This document shows positions 60,131 to 64,000 of a stretch of DNA of 64,000 bases, in pieces. The notes below the pieces were generated by a model. The model was not told the DNA's origin and did no database searches. It was given only the letters and a program-made list of their open reading frames with translations. Each line of letters begins with the position of its first letter. Position 1 is the first letter of the stretch. The stretch is from Carex sylvatica. Its lineage: Eukaryota; Streptophyta; Magnoliopsida; Poales; Cyperaceae. The DNA is taken from the NCBI GenBank assembly GCA_964058845.1, contig CAXKVR010000183.1, forward strand, positions 1-64,000, in the 5' to 3' direction. The position numbers and the translations under genes were made by a program.

Positions 60131-61630
60131 CCACTCTTCTTTTTTCACATGTTTAATCTCGTTCATGTTTTCGATAATATGTGGAGATTCTTGCGAATCT
60201 AATACTACAAATGTTTTGTACTCGATTTTTTTTTTAAATGGGATCTATTTTGAAGTACTTTTAAGTTATATTTTTTTTTTCTTGTTATGTTATGTATAAA
60301 ACTTGATATGTTAGATATAAAAATTGAGCTATGTACATATAAAGACTTGATATATGCTATGTATAAATAATGCAATTTGAAATTTTTAAAAAACTTACAT
60401 TTTGAATCTTTAAAAGACTTGATATGTTATGTATGAAGTATTACTGTTATTAATAAAAGTTTAAAATTAATAAATTTTTAATATTTTACATTAGTTTTTT
60501 TTATATATAAATAACATTTATGAAAAATTTCAATTCAAATTAAAGCTCAACTAGTATAACATGTTCAATCTTCATAAAGAATTAATATCTCCAGTATTTT
60601 TAATATGTTAAGTATAATTAATGACTTGAAATGTTATGTATAATAACTTGTACGCGCTAACTAGCTCCACCATTAATTGCACTGGAAACTTTCTAGAAGA
60701 TGGTCCTAATCAAAAGTCACTAGTTAGAGAATTTGACTGATGATTGAGTCTAGAGGCAGAATAGAGTTTTATTTTTTTCGAGAACACCGTCGCACGTGCA
60801 CATACACTCAGTGTAACATTATTATCAAATCTCATACCCTTTCCTAAATCCTAAATTATATCAATTCAATTGTTTCATAAATCGAAATTCCTTTTTGGTA
60901 ATTGACGGATTAAAATTATGATGTGATTATACTATATTAAAAATCTCCACACTTAACAAAAAGTTCCTAAAGTAAAAAAAAGAAAGAAAAAGATACAGTG
61001 ATTACTTAAAATATATGTCAAATAATATTTATCCATAAATTTTTTTGTAGCTGTGATTTTTCGTTAATCAATTTGTAGAAATGTAAACCAATGAGAACTA
61101 ATTGACCAAAAACAGAAAGCAAAAAGAAAGAAAGAAAGAAAGAAAAATTAGAGAGAGAAAGAGATCCACCCTATCCGTGCCTCTAGTTGCTGAATCTGGC
61201 CTAAGAGCTAAGAGCATATTCAGCAGGAAAATGTTGACCTAATTAAATTGTGAAAAGTCATCCTCTTGTCCTCTAGCAACTCACATTCATTTTTGTTCTC
61301 TTTTTTTATTTCAGGCGGTGGGGCTGGTGCCTGGTGGTCATCTCTTGGACAATCCCAAATCCTGCGACTTGTTTTGCCGCAAAACTAGACAAAAAGCCCG
61401 CGGTAAGTCTAGTAAGGTCTAATCAGCTGAAGCAGATATCATGAATTAAAAAACAAAAATTCATCTGTAATCTCAAACTTACAAAAAAAGGACTCATTCG
61501 GATTTGGTGAGTCCCCAGTCACACTTTAGGTAGTGGGCCTTAAGGACTTCTCCCCTGGACATCCCTACTTCTCCCATTGAATGACCTGCCAATGATCCAT
61601 TTATACGATGTATCCATATTCCATACCACC
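60131..61630. other. Upstream region of the dioxygenase gene
   Basis: AT-rich without supported ORFs. Carries a (gaaa)n stretch near 61120-61145 and an acgtgcac motif near 60793; any regulatory role is speculative. Confidence 0.5.
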
Positions 61631-61638
61631 TATAAATA
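61631..61638 (+). promoter_or_regulatory. TATA box of the dioxygenase gene
   Basis: tataaata within cacctataaatacccatgc, 94 bases before the start codon. It predicts transcription from about 61660-61670 and a short leader. Confidence 0.75.
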
Positions 61639-61724
61639 CCCATGCATGCATTCTCCTTGTACACAACTTATTAAGTCTCGTACCTAGCTTATTGTTCTTG
61701 AAAAATAAAAAAAGAAGAGTGATT

Positions 61725-63615
61725 ATGTGTGCCGCAATGCTCAGCTTGATACCGCCTCTAGCATCGACTACGGAGATTGAGCCGTTGCAGATGCCGGTTA
61801 TTGACTTCAGCATGTTGCATCGAGCAAATGATAGGTCTTCTGTGATAAAAGATATTGCGATGGCATGCCGAGAAATAGGATGCTTTCAGGTCTGCTCTAT
61901 TTAAACCTATATATATAAACTAAAAATTGACTGTTAAATACCAATAAAAAAAAAAAAAACTATCAATTACACATAAGTTGTGCCGTATAGCGTGTGGATT
62001 GATTTTACGTGTGCATGCATTTATAAAAGCTAAAAAAATAAAAAAAATAAAAAAGTAATAAAGTACTTTGAGGAGGTTCAAATCTAAGCCCAATATTGGG
62101 TGTATATATATATTTATCATTTTTTTTCCGAGGCCCAAAATATGTGCGTTGCAGTTGCACTCGTATCATAGGAATTTTGGTAAACAAACAGGAAACTTTA
62201 TACATATATAAGCTTTATGGGGATACTTTTTTGAAGTTAATTTGGTTTTATTTTTTTTAGCAAACGGGGAGCTTAATTCTATTAATTAATTTAGCAAAGT
62301 AGATGAAAAGTGTATTCAAGAACTTGTTCGAATTAGTGACAAATTTACCCATATATGTATAATAAGCATATATAATAACATTAATAACAATTGACATGCC
62401 ATTTCATTGCATACCCTGGCTGCCTTGAAAGCATATATGCTATTAATAGCATCTATATCTTTTTAAAACCTGTCAACTTGTAGAATAAAACGGAAAAAGA
62501 AAGTTAACTATGTAAAACTTTGAATTAATTACCTGTTGTACATGGAGATGACTCTGACCATCATTTTCTTATTCAGGTTGTAAACCATGGAATAAGTAAG
62601 TCCGTTATGAAGGGAGCACTAGAAGCAGCATCCGACTTTTTTGAAATGCCTTCCGAGTTAAAGGCCAAGTTTACATCGCCTGATATAAGAAAACCGGTTC
62701 GGTATGATTGCTCGAATGATGGGATCAACAAAAGTAGGTCATTTCTGAAGCATTATGCCCACCCCTTGGATGAGTGGATCCAGTTCTGGCCACTAGAACC
62801 GCCAAGCTATAGGTATATATTTTCATTTGTTAGTCAGATACCAATTTGGTGCAATAATTCAAAACATGCTGTCGTAAGCAAAAGAACAGTAGGAAGAATA
62901 TGGTGCTAAGCCAAAAGATTATGTACCGACTCATATCCATACCATTACAGTAGGCACAACACAGTATGAGACGAACTGACCCGTGCCATATCATACTAGA
63001 TTCTGTATACATAAATAAATTTTACTTTTCAGGGAAAAAATGGGGAGATATGCAGTTGATGCAAGGAGAGTTGCTATAGGTCTTATCAATGCAATTCTTC
63101 AAAGCCTAGGTCTTGGCGAGGCATACCTAGGGACAAAACTGGAAGAGGGAGTACAACTTCTGGCAGTCAACTCCTATCCCCAGTCAACCCAGCTAGGTGT
63201 CACTCTAGGATTGGCCCCACATTCTGACTATGGCTTCGTAACCTTGCTCCTTCCCAGCTGCCCTGGTCTTGAGGTAATGAACCACACGACCAAGGAATGG
63301 AAGGCGGTAATGCAGCCATCAGATACGCTGCACGTGCACCTCGGAGACCATTTGGAGGTGCTTAGCAATGGCAAGTATCGCACGGTAGTGCACAGAGCAA
63401 TTCTGAATAGTGAAAATAGTAGGGTCTCTATTGCGAGTATTCACGGCTTGGCAATGAATGAGAAGGTGAAGAGTGCAGAGGAATTGGTGGATGAGCAAAC
63501 CCCAATGACGTATGAGGAAAGTAGTTTCAGGGACTTTTTGGACTTTTTACCTGCCAATGGTACCAATAATAAGAGCTACATTGACAGTCTCAGGATATGT
63601 GCAACTGAACAGTAG
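61725..63615 (+). CDS. 2-oxoglutarate/Fe(II)-dependent dioxygenase, three exons
   Basis: Exons 61725-61889, 62577-62812 and 63033-63615 join in phase with GT-AG introns and give 327 residues, normal for plant soluble 2OG oxygenases of the DOXC class. Exon 1 carries MPVIDFSML and ends ACREIGCFQ; exon 2 continues VVNHGIS, the DIOX_N signature. Exon 3 has the catalytic core: iron ligands H197 and D199 (APHSDYG) and H254 (VVHRA), with 2-oxoglutarate-binding R264 and S266 (SRVS). All are present, so the protein should be active. It resembles DMR6-like/flavanone 3-dioxygenase-like enzymes (FRDFLDFLPAN near the C terminus), but substrate cannot be inferred. Start: ATG 61725; an in-frame ATG at 61608 lies upstream of the TATA box and is not used. 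It is the only intact host gene here. Confidence 0.93.
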
Positions 63616-64000
63616 TACTGCACCAAAGGTGAGATATATGCCTAAATTACTAATAAGAGATATGAAACCTTTTTATATAATTAAGTATAAACTCTGCAAA
63701 AAATGAAGATAAATGCCTAAATTACCCTAACCCAGTGATACTCTATGTTGACAAAAGGTGAGGATTCTCGGGCTGTATTATTTTAAAGGGGGTGATTAGT
63801 GGTTTGTTTGCTTCAAGTTTTGCAGATTGAACCATAAGTTTTCATCAAAAATGAATGATAGCAGTATAATTAAGGAGTGTCTATTTATTTCAGAATGCAT
63901 GTGAATAAAGGAAGCTGGCTACAATTACTAGGCTACTTTAGTTGTGTAAGGATTACCTATTTTGATATAAGTTACTGTAAGATAGGAGTTTCTTTTTTTT
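63616..64000 (+). other. 3' region of the dioxygenase gene
   Basis: No further gene. A possible poly(A) signal aataaa lies at about 63904-63909. Confidence 0.5.

Noticed and set aside
61608..61724. Upstream ATG extending the dioxygenase by 39 residues
   Set aside because: It lies upstream of the TATA box and likely transcription start, and the extra residues are hydrophobic low-quality sequence not typical of the family.

Overview
This is a stretch of nuclear DNA from a flowering plant. It contains spliced genes with GT-AG introns, plant-type Ty1/copia and Ty3/gypsy retrotransposons primed by initiator tRNA-Met, Mutator-like elements (MULEs) carrying plant mobile domain (PMD) genes, and one plant 2-oxoglutarate/Fe(II) dioxygenase gene. 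The species cannot be fixed from the sequence alone. Only one ordinary host gene is visible, at 61725-63615. Almost everything else is repeats or mobile DNA. All coordinates were read by eye, and no database search was run.

Layout. 1-8156: about 100 copies of an 81-bp satellite with higher-order structure, running off the left edge. 8157-11806: a minus-strand Ty1/copia remnant (broken gag, leader, primer-binding site, long 5' LTR) cut by the satellite. 12489-13673: two hAT-type miniature elements with 8-bp target duplications, followed by two hairpin elements (14204-14668). 15613-24980: MULE-1, with a broken transposase on the plus strand, a small lysine-rich accessory ORF, and a convergent spliced PMD gene on the minus strand. 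25001-30078: three inverted-repeat elements and AT-rich spacer. 30668-41780: MULE-2, a complete 11.1-kb insertion with 143-bp terminal inverted repeats and a perfect 9-bp target duplication. It holds a decayed transposase, a Cys-rich zinc-finger ORF, the same lysine-rich ORF as MULE-1, and a convergent PMD gene carrying a nested LTR-like insertion. 42383-44535: a 211-bp miniature element and a deleted relative of MULE-1. 44850-55840: an AT-rich minisatellite invaded by foldback elements and by a young 9.27-kb Ty3/gypsy chromovirus with apparently identical 2,737-bp LTRs but with the protease region missing. 56496-60122: two more hAT-type elements with CGGGTA-rich arms. 61631-63910: the dioxygenase gene, with TATA box, three exons and possible poly(A) signal.

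The most interesting signal is the shared plan of the two MULEs. Their terminal repeats are unrelated, yet both combine an N-domain/DDE/SWIM transposase, a small CxC plus lysine-rich protein, and a multi-exon PMD gene transcribed toward the transposase. This suggests that the accessory genes are functional parts of a MULE lineage and not random captured cargo. The accessory ORF lies on opposite strands in the two elements.
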